From: JASGCL01 sp965262775
GTDB taxonomy: Bacteria > Pseudomonadota > Alphaproteobacteria > JASGCL01
Direction: 5' to 3'
Length of the DNA stretch: 64,000 bases
Assembly (NCBI GenBank): GCA_965262775.1
Contig: CBDHFT010000007.1
Location: 359,151 to 423,150, forward strand
Made by a program: the position numbers and the translations under genes. Of this stretch, positions 1-8,640 are shown in pieces. A model generated the notes under the pieces. The model had not been told where the DNA came from, ran no database searches, and saw nothing but the letters and a program-made list of their open reading frames with translations. The first letter of the stretch is position 1, and the number at the start of each line of letters is the position of its first letter.

Positions 1-2
1 AC

Positions 3-626
3 CGCACTATGCTGGCCAACCTGGGTAGCAACCTTCGTTTTCATTTATCGCGATTGGACGAGGCTAGCATTGCCCAAAGCCAATTGGTTTTTTTGGAAGG
101 ATATATTTTTGATAGCCCCGACAGCAAATCGGCCTTTAACGCCATTGTTAAAAATAAGAAAACGGCGCAACAACGCATCGCCCTTACCCTGTCCGACCAT
201 TTTTGTGTGCTGCGCCACGGGGCGGATTTTTTAACATTGATTAAGCAAGGCGTCGATATTGTTTTTGCCAACGAAGCGGAGATTTTATCCCTTACCAAAA
301 CCGATGATTTTGATAAAGCCATCGCGGTCGCAAAAGACCTGGCACCGCTGGTGCTTATCACCCGCGCCGAAAAGGGCGTTGTCATATTGCAAAAAGGCAA
401 ATCACCCCTTACCATCCCTGGCGAAAAAAATATCAAGGTGCTTGATGCCACGGGGGCGGGCGACCAATTGGCGGGCGGATTTTTATTTGGCTTGATGAGC
501 GAATGGCCATTGGAGGTTGCGGCGCAACTTGGTTGTCATTTGGCTGCTAACATCATTCAACAATGGGGCGCGCGTTTAGAAATCACCCCACCGTTGATTA
601 GAGATTTTATCAAATACAAAAAATGA
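3..626 (+). CDS. PfkB-family sugar/nucleoside kinase, 5' end cut off by the window
   Basis: C-terminal two thirds of a ribokinase/adenosine-kinase type kinase, which phosphorylates a sugar or nucleoside hydroxyl with ATP in the cytoplasm. The reading frame is open to the window edge and the first codons read Arg-Thr-Met-Leu-Ala, like the R-T-M segment of the adenosine-kinase branch, so the Met codon at 9 is probably internal. The PfkB signature with catalytic Asp, DATGAGD, lies about 146 residues after that Met, and an N-E pair sits near residue 88. The substrate cannot be told; adenosine kinase-like is the best guess. The stop overlaps the start of the helicase gene (ATGA at 623), which suggests translational coupling. 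Confidence 0.85.
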   Translation, partial: RTMLANLGSNLRFHLSRLDEASIAQSQLVFLEGYIFDSPDSKSAFNAIVKNKKTAQQRIALTLSDHFCVLRHGADFLTLIKQGVDIVFANEAEILSLTKTDDFDKAIAVAKDLAPLVLITRAEKGVVILQKGKSPLTIPGEKNIKVLDATGAGDQLAGGFLFGLMSEWPLEVAAQLGCHLAANIIQQWGARLEITPPLIRDFIKYKK

Positions 627-2911
627 CCAAGCTAAACCCCCAGCAGCAGGCCGCCATCGATGCCCTTGATGGCCCCTTGTTGGTGCTTGCTGGCGCGGGC
701 ACGGGCAAAACCCGCGTCCTGACCCATCGCTTGGCCGAGCTAATTGCGCAGGAGCGTGCCCAGCCTTATCAAATCATGGCCTTAACCTTTACCAACCGCG
801 CCGCCAAGGAAATGAAGCATCGCACCGCGCAGATCATTGGCGAGGATAAGGCGCGCGATGTTTGGTTGGGAACATTCCATTCGGTTGGTGCAAAATTGCT
901 ACGGCGTTATGCCGACAGGATTGGCTTGTCGCCCAGCTTCACCATCATCAACCAAGACGACCAACAACGTTTGTTAAAAAATATCGCGCTTGACCAACAA
1001 CTTGACCCCGAGGAATATAATGGCAAATTGTTATCGCATATTTTGAACAGCCACAAAGATAGGTGCGAACAACCCGAAGTGGTTGAGCAAGGCGTGGTGC
1101 AAGAAATTTTTCAAAATTATAAACGCCAGATGACGGCGATGAATCTCGTGGATTTTGCCGATTTGATTTATCTTAATATTTTGCTGTGGAGGAAATCACC
1201 CGATGTGCTGGAACATTGGCAAAATCATTTTCAATATTTCTTGGTCGATGAATACCAAGATACCAACCATGCGCAATATCTGTTCTTAAAAATGCTGGCG
1301 CAGCGCACCAGCAACCTGGCCTGCGTCGGCGATGACGACCAATCTATCTACAGCTGGCGCGGTGCCGACATCGGTAATATTTTATCTTTTCAAAAAGATT
1401 ATCCCGAAGCAAAGATCATTCGCCTGGAAGAAAATTATCGCTCGACCATGCCGATATTAACATGCGCCAACCATGTTATCAGCCACAACCAATCGCGCTG
1501 GGGGAAACAGCTTTTTACCTCCAAGCAATCAAATGACAAAGTCTTGATAAGGGAATGTTTCGATAGCGAGCAAGAAGCCGAGTTGATAGCCCGCACCGTT
1601 CACCAATATAATATTGCGGGCAAAGATTTTTCAAGCATGGCGGTTTTGGTGCGAACAGCGGCGCAAACCCGCGCGCTGGAAACGCGTTTAAATTATTTGG
1701 CTATCCCTTATCAAGTTATCGGCGGCGCAAAATTTTATGACCGCGAAGAAATTAAAGATGCCTTGGCTTACCTACGGCTTGTTCATAATTCGACCGACGA
1801 CCTTGCCTTTCGCCGTATTATCAACAAACCAAAACGGGGGTTTGGCGATGCTGCCTTAGAAAAATTGGCGCAGGATGCCAACGCGCAAGGTTTATCTTTG
1901 TTTGATACCCTGCAAAAAAAAGTTGCCTCGGGCGTCGAAAAATCAGACAAAATAAGATATTTGGTCAACACGATTGAAACATTGGCCCATGACATAGCTC
2001 ACGACGACCATGTGGTGCTCGCCAACCTTACCTCAAGCATGTTAGAAAAGGCTGGATACATGGAAATGTTGCGCAGCCAAAAAGATAAGTTGGAGGCCGA
2101 GGGCCGCATAGAAAATTTAAAAGAATTGTTCGTGGCGATGGAACCATATCAAAGCTTGGCAGCATTTTTGGAGGAGGTCTCGCTCGCCACCAGCGGGGAC
2201 GAAAAAAATGACGGCAACAAATTATCCTTGATGACCATCCATGCCGCCAAGGGTTTAGAATTCCCCATTGTATTTTTTTCAGGGTGGGAAGAAGGAATAT
2301 TCCCCAGCCCACGCACGGTGAGCGAGGAAGGACAAAAGGGCGTGGAAGAAGAACGGCGATTAGCCTACGTGGGCATTACCCGCGCCATGAGCCATTTAAT
2401 TATTTCTTATGCACGGCGCCGCCGTATGTTTGGCAACAATTGGGTTGACCAACAACCTTCGCGATTTTTGAAGGAATTGGATAAATCATCCACCATATGG
2501 CAACGCGCCGATGGATCATTCACCACGGAGCCAGCCAAAACATTCAACCGCCAAGATACCCATCACAAAGTTGCCGATAAATATTATGGCACGCGCCCTG
2601 CTCCATCCTACGGCGCGGCGCGCCAGCCGTTCTCCTCACCCGCGGGGGCATTTTCGTCGCGCCCTGGCAACGCGCCGCGGCCAGCAAGTTCAACCCCATC
2701 AACCCCGCCAACCCCAATGAGCGCGGTTGACGCGGTTTTGGTCGGGCGTGCCGTCAAACACCCGCGGTTCGGGTTGGGAAAAATAACCGATGTAAAGGGC
2801 GAGGTATTTGTCATCCATTTTCATGATGATAAATCGCGTTCGGTGTTGCGCGAATTTGTCGATATTATTACCGCCAACCCTACCCAGGGCAAGGCTACGC
2901 TGCATTCTTGA
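623..2911 (+). CDS. uvrD: UvrD/PcrA-type superfamily 1 DNA helicase
   Basis: ATP-dependent 3'-5' DNA helicase for nucleotide-excision and mismatch repair and for clearing replication blocks. All SF1A motifs are visible: Walker A AGAGTGKT (residues 23-30), DEYQDT (209-214), the GDDDQSIYSWRGA segment (near 236-248), and the late motifs GLEFPIVF and VGITRA. At 762 residues the length is normal. The C-terminus carries a low-complexity Pro/Ser/Thr/Ala linker (about 650-695) followed by the small Tudor-like PcrA/UvrD tail (VKHPRFGLGKI). The start overlaps the stop of the upstream kinase by four bases. Whether it should be named uvrD or pcrA is convention; the family is certain. Confidence 0.96.
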   Translation: MTKLNPQQQAAIDALDGPLLVLAGAGTGKTRVLTHRLAELIAQERAQPYQIMALTFTNRAAKEMKHRTAQIIGEDKARDVWLGTFHSVGAKLLRRYADRIGLSPSFTIINQDDQQRLLKNIALDQQLDPEEYNGKLLSHILNSHKDRCEQPEVVEQGVVQEIFQNYKRQMTAMNLVDFADLIYLNILLWRKSPDVLEHWQNHFQYFLVDEYQDTNHAQYLFLKMLAQRTSNLACVGDDDQSIYSWRGADIGNILSFQKDYPEAKIIRLEENYRSTMPILTCANHVISHNQSRWGKQLFTSKQSNDKVLIRECFDSEQEAELIARTVHQYNIAGKDFSSMAVLVRTAAQTRALETRLNYLAIPYQVIGGAKFYDREEIKDALAYLRLVHNSTDDLAFRRIINKPKRGFGDAALEKLAQDANAQGLSLFDTLQKKVASGVEKSDKIRYLVNTIETLAHDIAHDDHVVLANLTSSMLEKAGYMEMLRSQKDKLEAEGRIENLKELFVAMEPYQSLAAFLEEVSLATSGDEKNDGNKLSLMTIHAAKGLEFPIVFFSGWEEGIFPSPRTVSEEGQKGVEEERRLAYVGITRAMSHLIISYARRRRMFGNNWVDQQPSRFLKELDKSSTIWQRADGSFTTEPAKTFNRQDTHHKVADKYYGTRPAPSYGAARQPFSSPAGAFSSRPGNAPRPASSTPSTPPTPMSAVDAVLVGRAVKHPRFGLGKITDVKGEVFVIHFHDDKSRSVLREFVDIITANPTQGKATLHS

Positions 2912-2920
2912 TAACAAAAA

Positions 2921-2953
2921 CCTGCAACAGCAGGGGCACCACATAATTGCCCC
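2921..2953 (+). other. Overlapping stem-loops between uvrD and prmA
   Basis: Two mutually exclusive hairpins can form just after the uvrD stop: CCTGC-aaca-GCAGG (2921-2934) and GGGGC with GCCCC (2933-2937 with 2949-2953). Neither is followed by a T tract, so they are not a clear intrinsic terminator. They could be processing or attenuation structures. Only the base pairing is seen; any function is a guess. Confidence 0.3.
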
Positions 2954-2978
2954 ATCGCCATCGTCATAAAAAAACCGA

Positions 2979-3902
2979 ATGACAAAATTTTTTCTTGCCA
3001 CATTGCTTTTGCCAAGGGCGCGGTGGGAAGCCATGTCGGCCGCCATTGAGCATAACCTAGCCCTTGCTAGCCAACATCAGGTTTCTATAAGTTACAAACC
3101 AAGCAACGGCGACATGGCGGTAGAAATTATTTTTAGCGATGATGATAAAAATTTGTTGCCCGCGGATTTTTTATCGGCGGCGCAGGTCGCGCCCCTAAGC
3201 GATAAAAATTGGTTGATAGAGCAACGAAAAGAATTTGCGCCGATTATTTTATCGGGCCATCAATCACATCAACCTATCAACCAGCATCATCGCTGGTGGG
3301 TTGCCGACCAACATTACCAACAAACGCCGCCGCCCTTCCCCACCAAAAAATTGCTGATAGATATTTCATTGGCCTTTGGCACGGGGCGGCACCCGACAAC
3401 GCAATTATGTTTGAACCTGCTATGCCTTTTGCCCGCCAACAAAAAATGGCACATGTTGGATGTTGGCACGGGCACGGGCATTTTGGCCATGGCCGCCAAA
3501 CAATTGCATCGCCGTGCCGTCGTCACCATGGCGGATAATGACCCGGTCGCCATAAAAATTGCGCGCCATAATGCCGCCATCAATCGTTTGCCGATTAAAA
3601 AATTTATATTGGGCGATGGTTTAAAAAAATTTTATAAAGCAAATAATATTGCGCGAACTTATGATTTAATATTTGCCAATATCATGTTTTTACCACTTTA
3701 CCGTTTGGCACCCGCCATTGCCCGCGCCAGCACAAGCCATGGTTTTATTATTTTGTCGGGCATCACCGCGCAACAAGCCAATAGTTTGCAGCGGCGTTAT
3801 CAAAGTTTAGGTTTCACCACCGTGGCGCAACAACAACAGGGGGATTGGGTTGGCTTATTGTTGCAAAAAAAATTTTTAGCTCAAACTAATCATAAAAAAT
3901 AG
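2979..3902 (+). CDS. prmA: Ribosomal protein L11 methyltransferase
   Basis: SAM-dependent methyltransferase that trimethylates ribosomal protein L11. The family hallmarks are AFGTGRHPTT (residues 132-141), the SAM-binding loop DVGTGTGILA (161-170) and the FANI segment near 229. At 307 residues it is of usual length. The start ATG was chosen because the N-terminal beta-rich domain fits the family size; no strong Shine-Dalgarno sequence is seen. It follows uvrD by 67 bases on the same strand. Confidence 0.93.
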   Translation: MTKFFLATLLLPRARWEAMSAAIEHNLALASQHQVSISYKPSNGDMAVEIIFSDDDKNLLPADFLSAAQVAPLSDKNWLIEQRKEFAPIILSGHQSHQPINQHHRWWVADQHYQQTPPPFPTKKLLIDISLAFGTGRHPTTQLCLNLLCLLPANKKWHMLDVGTGTGILAMAAKQLHRRAVVTMADNDPVAIKIARHNAAINRLPIKKFILGDGLKKFYKANNIARTYDLIFANIMFLPLYRLAPAIARASTSHGFIILSGITAQQANSLQRRYQSLGFTTVAQQQQGDWVGLLLQKKFLAQTNHKK

Positions 3903-3920
3903 TTGAAACTAGTATCAAAC

Positions 3921-3949
3921 TTGTCTATCACCATTCTTAGTGATATAAA
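3921..3949 (+). promoter_or_regulatory. Sigma-70-like promoter for the HU/IHF gene
   Basis: TTGTCT at 3921-3926 and TATAAA at 3944-3949 are separated by 17 bases, a good housekeeping promoter. Transcription would start near 3956, giving a short leader before the ATG at 3985. Confidence 0.55.
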
Positions 3950-3984
3950 TAAAAACTTACATTTGCTATTGCTTTTCAACCATC

Positions 3985-4359
3985 ATGGCTACTACCCCAA
4001 CAACAACAACCGCCCCCATCGCGAAGGAAGATGATAATATCAGCCGCGCCATGTTGTTTGCACGCGTGGCGGAAAAACATCGCGATTTAGCACCGCAGCA
4101 GATAGAAAACGTCATCCGCGACATTATTGATGAAATGGCCAACAATTTGATTCAGGGTAATGAAATTGCCATTCGCCAATTAGGATTTTGGAAATTAAAA
4201 ACCCGCAAGGCAAAAAATGCCCGCAACCCAAAAACGGGGGAGGCATTAACGGTGCAGGGTCGCGAAACCATTCATTATCGCCAAAGCCGTTATGTTTTTA
4301 ATTTACTGAACCCGCATATCAAAAAAACGAATCGGGTTAAGGTGACGACACCTAACTAA
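3985..4359 (+). CDS. HU/IHF-family DNA-bending protein
   Basis: Small nucleoid protein of the HU/IHF fold. The family signature spans residues 60-86, ending NARNPKTGE (78-86), and the second beta arm is followed by a C-terminal helix. At 124 residues it is longer than E. coli HU (90) or IHF-alpha (99): a 17-residue N-terminal tail rich in Thr/Pro precedes the fold, and the C-terminus is extended. Sequence alone does not separate HU from an IHF subunit, though the FWKL-KTRKAKNARNPKTGE arm resembles IHF. It has its own promoter and sits 7 bases before prs. Confidence 0.88.
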   Translation: MATTPTTTTAPIAKEDDNISRAMLFARVAEKHRDLAPQQIENVIRDIIDEMANNLIQGNEIAIRQLGFWKLKTRKAKNARNPKTGEALTVQGRETIHYRQSRYVFNLLNPHIKKTNRVKVTTPN

Positions 4360-4366
4360 GTTCCTT

Positions 4367-5326
4367 ATGAAAATTATTTCTGGTACTGCCAATCAAACTT
4401 TAAGCCAAGCAATCGTTGATTACTTGACCCAGACCAAGAAAATACAGGGCCTGTCGTTGGTGAAGCGCGATATCACCCGTTTTGCCGACAAAGAAATTTA
4501 TGTTGAAATAAGCGATAATATTAGGGGGGAGGATGTCTTCCTTATCCAGCCCACCCATTCCCCCGCCAACGACCATTTGATGGAATTGCTGATATTGCTT
4601 GATGCTTTGAAAAGATCGTCGGCGCAACGTATCACCGCTGTTTTACCCTATTACGGTTATGCGCGCCAAGACCGCAAAACCGCACCACGTTCGCCCATCA
4701 CCGCCAAATTGGTTGCAAAAATGATAGAGGCCGCTGGCGCCGACCGTATCTTAACCATGGACCTGCATGCTGGGCAAATTCAGGGATTTTTTGAAATTCC
4801 GACCGACAACCTGTTTGCTATTCCGCAATTTGGCAATGATTTAAAAAAAACATATCCCGACCCCAGCAAAATTGTCGTGGTGTCGCCCGATGTTGGCGGC
4901 GTGTTGCGCGCCCGCAATTTGGCGAAGCGGTTGGATTGCGATTTGGCGATTATTGATAAACGCAGGCCCAAGGCTGGCGTGGCCGAGGTTATGAATATCA
5001 TCGGCGATGTAAAAAACATGACCTGTATCATGGTGGATGATATTTGCGATTCGGCGGGCACGTTGGTCAACGGGGCGGAGGCCTTGATTCACAACGGCGG
5101 CGCGAAGGAAGTGATAGCCTACATCAGCCATGGCGTGTTTTCACCCCCCGCTATCGAGCGGATATTTAATTCGCCCCTGACCAAACTTGTCACCACCGAT
5201 TCGATTGAATTTACCAACGAAGTAAAAAATTGCCAGAAAATAAAAAAATTCTCGGTCGCCCCTTTGTTGGGGGAGGCTATCCACCGTATTCACAGCAACG
5301 AATCGGTTTCTGATTTGTTTGCCTAA
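4367..5326 (+). CDS. prs: Ribose-phosphate pyrophosphokinase (PRPP synthetase)
   Basis: Makes 5-phosphoribosyl-1-pyrophosphate from ribose-5-phosphate and ATP, feeding purine, pyrimidine and histidine synthesis. Seen are the substrate loop DLHAGQIQGFF (132-142), the PRPP-binding motif VDDICDSAGT (223-232) and YYGYARQDRK (95-104). The length of 319 residues is typical of class I enzymes. It begins 7 bases after the HU/IHF gene, so the two are probably co-transcribed. Its product is the co-substrate of nearby PyrE and of the histidine pathway in this window. Confidence 0.97.
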   Translation: MKIISGTANQTLSQAIVDYLTQTKKIQGLSLVKRDITRFADKEIYVEISDNIRGEDVFLIQPTHSPANDHLMELLILLDALKRSSAQRITAVLPYYGYARQDRKTAPRSPITAKLVAKMIEAAGADRILTMDLHAGQIQGFFEIPTDNLFAIPQFGNDLKKTYPDPSKIVVVSPDVGGVLRARNLAKRLDCDLAIIDKRRPKAGVAEVMNIIGDVKNMTCIMVDDICDSAGTLVNGAEALIHNGGAKEVIAYISHGVFSPPAIERIFNSPLTKLVTTDSIEFTNEVKNCQKIKKFSVAPLLGEAIHRIHSNESVSDLFA

Positions 5327-5336
5327 CCTATCGGTC

Positions 5337-5664
5337 ATGCACCCATTACAAGCCGACTTCACCCATTGGTTAAGGGCGCGGGGGGATAATGGCGGGCATG
5401 ACGGCAATATCGCAACATCGGTCGATTATTTATTAATCATTGGTTATGTATTTTTTGGGCAGGCGGAAGATATTTTTTCATCGCACGGCGTTGGAATTGC
5501 GCGGCACATTATTAAAAATGGAACGCGACCACGACAATGGCAAAACCATGACCAACATATTGCAAGACAACGACCGCCAACCCCCCAGCAATTTCACCAT
5601 GCACGATTTCACCCCATACATCACCGCATTAAAATTATATTTGGAGTTTTTGAAAGCCCACTAG
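5337..5664 (+). pseudogene. Small unknown ORF, apparently frameshifted near a T6 run
   Basis: Codon choice is coding-like in one frame from the ATG at 5337 to about 5450, then in the next frame to the TAG at 5662-5664. The switch coincides with a run of six T (about 5451-5456); removing one T joins the two parts into a protein of about 108 residues starting MHPLQADFTHWL and ending LYLEFLKAH. No family is recognised. It lies 10 bases after prs. It may be a broken gene or a sequencing error, or only the downstream half from the TTG at 5440 may be real. The stop codon lies inside a hairpin repeat. Confidence 0.4.
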
Positions 5665-5684
5665 GCTTCGCCTAGAACCAAACT
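5661..5684 (+). repeat. Left inverted hairpin repeat flanking the orphan gene
   Basis: CTAGGC-TTC-GCCTAG forms a hairpin and is followed by AACCAAACT. An inverted copy lies at 6230-6255, sharing GCCTAGAACCAAACT exactly. The stop codon of the upstream ORF (TAG, 5662-5664) is within the hairpin. It could be a terminator-like repeat or the end of a small inserted element. Confidence 0.6.
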
Positions 5685-5761
5685 TTTCAGCTTCTTGATG
5701 AAAGGTTTTTTTATAGTGTGAGTATCTTGATTTTTAAATAACCATTGCTTAAATATAGAAT

Positions 5762-6199
5762 ATGAATTCTATTAAGCCAGCAGAATTAGAAGATGCAAAA
5801 ACCCAAGAAGCGCGTGCCTTCAAGAACCAGTATGATGTTGCAATGCGTTTTAAAAACGCCCTCAAAGAAAAAGATATCGATATTATTAAGCAACTAGAAC
5901 ATATTACCTTTAAGCCAGTTTCCAAAAAAAATAGCGATGAATTTAACTACAATAAGGAACAATTAAAATTCCACTGTAATGGCTTTTTTCGAATTCTTGA
6001 TTTTTGTTACGGCGAATTGGACATTAATGATAGAAAAAGGTTGATAGATATTTTAACAACGCCAACTATTGAAGAAAATAATGATGCTTTAATAACCGCG
6101 CTAAAAATACAAGCTATTAAAGAAATAAAAGACTGGATAAGTAAAGGCGAGGAATTATTAAAACAAATAAAAAGGCATTATTTAGATAAACAACTTTAA
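5762..6199 (+). CDS. Orphan hypothetical protein, AT-rich
   Basis: A 145-residue, highly charged, mostly helical soluble protein (no signal or membrane segment) beginning MNSIKPAELEDAKTQ and ending RHYLDKQL. No family is recognised. Its base and codon use is clearly more AT-rich than its neighbours (many AAA, ATT, GAA, TTA codons; few GCC or CGC), and it sits alone between two inverted hairpin repeats (5661-5684 and 6230-6255). Together these suggest acquisition separate from the flanking prs and pyrE genes. The start ATG at 5762 lacks a strong ribosome-binding site. Confidence 0.6.
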   Translation: MNSIKPAELEDAKTQEARAFKNQYDVAMRFKNALKEKDIDIIKQLEHITFKPVSKKNSDEFNYNKEQLKFHCNGFFRILDFCYGELDINDRKRLIDILTTPTIEENNDALITALKIQAIKEIKDWISKGEELLKQIKRHYLDKQL

Positions 6200-6229
6200 A
6201 TCTAATGCTGTATATTGCTAGTGGCAACC

Positions 6230-6255
6230 AGTTTGGTTCTAGGCCCACGGCCTAG
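6230..6255 (-). repeat. Right inverted hairpin repeat, overlapping the pyrE stop
   Basis: TCTAGGCC-cac-GGCCTAGA (6238-6256) is a perfect 8-bp-arm hairpin; on the minus strand it continues with AACCAAACT exactly as the copy at 5661-5684 does on the plus strand. The pyrE stop (TAG) is inside it. The orientation relative to each flanking gene is the same, so it may serve as a terminator for both. Confidence 0.6.
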
Positions 6256-6908
6256 ACGCCCCCATGCGCGGCGGACCATGCCATGGGGTTGGTCATGAAT
6301 TGTTCCACCACCGATAAAGTTTTTGCATCAAACAAATTTTTTTCCTTGGCCACCGCAAACACGTCGCGGGCGGTGGTTAAATGGTGCAATGTAATATCCA
6401 TCGCCGCCATATCCGCCGCCAAACCAAAAATACCATAATAAAAAATAACGAAGGAATCATTGCATAAAAATTCGGCTTGGCGCAAACCCTTCACAAAATT
6501 TATTTTGCTGCCGCCGTTGGTTGCCAAATCTTCGACCAACATGGCGCGCGCCCCGGGTTTTGCTCCGCCCTCAATACTGGCGTTCATGCCGTAACCCTTC
6601 GGCTTTTTGCGCACATAAACCATGGGTTGGTGAAAACGTTCGGCCAAACACATGGCGTAGGGTATGCCCGCGGTTTCGCCGCCCGCCATAATACTAATAT
6701 TTTTTTGTTTTACCACGGGGGTTATTTTTTCAACCGCCATCGCCATCAATGTTTTTAATTCATCAGGGTAAAATATGGGCGCGCGACAATTCATGTAAAT
6801 GGGGCTTTTGATGCCCGACGCAAATTGATATGGTTCATCGCCCCGAAAATTAACCGCACCAATGCGCCATAAAATCTCCGCCGTTTTTTTGGCAATATCA
6901 TCACTCAT
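6252..6908 (-). CDS. pyrE: Orotate phosphoribosyltransferase
   Basis: Joins orotate to PRPP to give orotidine monophosphate in pyrimidine synthesis. The motifs are FASGIKSPIY (29-38), RKKPKGYG (100-107) and the PRPP loop VEDLATNGGS (125-134), where family members usually have a Thr in place of the Asn. Length 218 residues is normal. It is the last gene of a minus-strand run atpH-atpA-atpG-cobO-pyrE, 85 bases after cobO. Confidence 0.94.
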   Translation of the reverse strand: MSDDIAKKTAEILWRIGAVNFRGDEPYQFASGIKSPIYMNCRAPIFYPDELKTLMAMAVEKITPVVKQKNISIMAGGETAGIPYAMCLAERFHQPMVYVRKKPKGYGMNASIEGGAKPGARAMLVEDLATNGGSKINFVKGLRQAEFLCNDSFVIFYYGIFGLAADMAAMDITLHHLTTARDVFAVAKEKNLFDAKTLSVVEQFMTNPMAWSAAHGGV

Positions 6909-6993
6909 AGAAAATTCTTTACCATGATGTTTGCAAATTCGGCAAGCAAGAAAAATAAAGAAAAAACGGGGCGGTCGCCCGCCATGCCCGCGC

Positions 6994-7635
6994 CTAATAC
7001 TCGATTCCCTTTTGCGCTTTGATTCCCGCCTTGAATGGGTGTTTTACTTCGGTGCATTCGGTAACCAAATCGGCCATGTTGGTCAACCATTCGGGGGCGT
7101 TGCGCCCCGTTATTACAACATGTTGGTCGGGGCGTTTATTGGCCAGGGCATTTTCTACCATGTCATGCGCCAAATAATTGTAACGCAACACAATATTACA
7201 TTCGTCAAGCAAAACAAGGTCGATGGTTTTATCCGCCATCATGTTTGCCGCCGCTTGCCATGCTTTGTCGGCCGCCGCCATGTCTTTGGCGCGGTCTTGG
7301 GTATCCCATGTGAACCCCTCCCCCATTCTTTTAAAAATACAATTGGGCTGGGTCGATAAAATATTTTCTTCGCCCGTTGGCCATGCCCCCTTCACAAATT
7401 GCACAATCCCCACTTTGAATCCATTGCCCAGGGCGCGGGTTGCCAAACCCATGGCGGCGGTGGTTTTACCCTTACCCTTGCCCGTGTAAACCATTAACAA
7501 ACCTTTTTCAGCGGTGATGCTGGCCAGCATTTTATCGCGTGCTGCCTTTTTCTTCGCCATTTTTTCATGATGGCGCGCGTTTAATTCTTCTTCGGAAAAA
7601 CCTTTGTATTTATCTTGATGATTATTTTGTTCCAT
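6994..7635 (-). CDS. cobO: Cob(I)yrinic acid a,c-diamide adenosyltransferase
   Basis: Adds the 5'-deoxyadenosyl ligand to the corrin cobalt using ATP (CobO/CobA/BtuR family). The P-loop variant TGKGKGKTT is at residues 51-59, followed by GLATRALGNGFKVGIVQFVKG-type sequence; the C-terminal part has LLDECN and VITGRNAP. Length 213 residues is normal. It starts 43 bases after atpG, so cobalamin adenosylation may be co-transcribed with ATP synthase. Other cobalamin genes are far away at 36-41 kb and 61 kb. Confidence 0.94.
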   Translation of the reverse strand: MEQNNHQDKYKGFSEEELNARHHEKMAKKKAARDKMLASITAEKGLLMVYTGKGKGKTTAAMGLATRALGNGFKVGIVQFVKGAWPTGEENILSTQPNCIFKRMGEGFTWDTQDRAKDMAAADKAWQAAANMMADKTIDLVLLDECNIVLRYNYLAHDMVENALANKRPDQHVVITGRNAPEWLTNMADLVTECTEVKHPFKAGIKAQKGIEY

Positions 7636-7678
7636 AAAAATAATCCTACACCAAAAAAATCATAAATCAAATGAATGA

Positions 7679-8608
7679 TTACACGGCTTCGGCGCCCGAA
7701 ATAATTTCTATCAATTCTTTGGTAATTTGCGCCTGGCGCGAACGGTTATAAGTAATTGTCAATTTGTTAATCATGTCTTTTGCGTTGCGCGTTGCATTAT
7801 CCATCGCGGTCATACGCGCCCCTTGCTCGGAAGCGAAGGATTCCAAAAAGCCGCGATAAACCTGCACCGATAAATTTTGTGGTAATAATTTCGCCAAAAT
7901 CGATTCCTCGTCGGGCGAAAATTCGGTCATCACCTTTTCTGATTCATTCTTTTTGTCGACTGCTTTCACTGGCCCCTTCTCCGCTACCTTATCCGTGCTC
8001 TTGGCTTGCTCGCTGGTTTTAAAAGGTATCAAAGATAAAGGCGTGACAATTTGGGTCAAGGCCGAAACATATTTGGTAAAAAACAATTGGCATTCGTCGA
8101 TGTCGCCACTGTTAAACAGGGCAAGAATTTTTTGCGCCACCATGTCGGCATTTTCAAAATTGGGGGTGGGTTTTGATAATTCTTCAAATTCGGCGATGAA
8201 GTTTTTTTGCATATCGCGTTTCAACAAATTAATCCCCTTGCGCCCGACCACCATCAATTTGACAACATGCCCCGCCGCTTGCAATTGATTAACTTTTTTT
8301 CGCACTTCCTTGACCATGCTGCCGTTAAAACCGCCGCACAACCCACGGTCGGACGTAACCACCACCAACAAAATTTTCTTATTTTTTTCGCCGCCGCGCC
8401 CCACCAACAAACTGGGGGCGTCCTGCCCCATGTCGCCAGATAATTGCGCCAACATGGCTTCCATTTTTTCGGCGAAGGGGCGTGCTTGGTTGGCGCGTTC
8501 TTCCGATTTTTTTAATTTTGCCGCCGCCACCATTTTCATGGCCGACGTAATCCGTTCGGTCGATTTAACCGTTTTAATCCGATTACGTAGGTCTTTTAAA
8601 GATGCCAT
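7679..8608 (-). CDS. atpG: ATP synthase F1 gamma subunit
   Basis: Central stalk subunit that turns inside the alpha3-beta3 ring. The N-terminal helix (LRNRIKTVKSTERITSAMKM, residues 7-26) and the C-terminal helix (NATRNAKDMINKLTITYNR region) that form the coiled-coil rotor are intact. Length 309 residues exceeds the usual 285-295 because of a Lys/Glu/Ser-rich insertion at about 199-227 in the globular domain. Downstream, where atpD and atpC normally follow, there is cobO instead. Confidence 0.95.
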   Translation of the reverse strand: MASLKDLRNRIKTVKSTERITSAMKMVAAAKLKKSEERANQARPFAEKMEAMLAQLSGDMGQDAPSLLVGRGGEKNKKILLVVVTSDRGLCGGFNGSMVKEVRKKVNQLQAAGHVVKLMVVGRKGINLLKRDMQKNFIAEFEELSKPTPNFENADMVAQKILALFNSGDIDECQLFFTKYVSALTQIVTPLSLIPFKTSEQAKSTDKVAEKGPVKAVDKKNESEKVMTEFSPDEESILAKLLPQNLSVQVYRGFLESFASEQGARMTAMDNATRNAKDMINKLTITYNRSRQAQITKELIEIISGAEAV

Positions 8609-8640
8609 AAAAATTTCTTATAAAAAATTTTTTAACAATA

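Noticed and set aside
41..451. Long antisense ORF under the PfkB kinase
   Set aside because: Shadow of a conserved gene; no ribosome-binding site or family resemblance. The same holds for the many antisense frames under atpA, aspS, purB and others.
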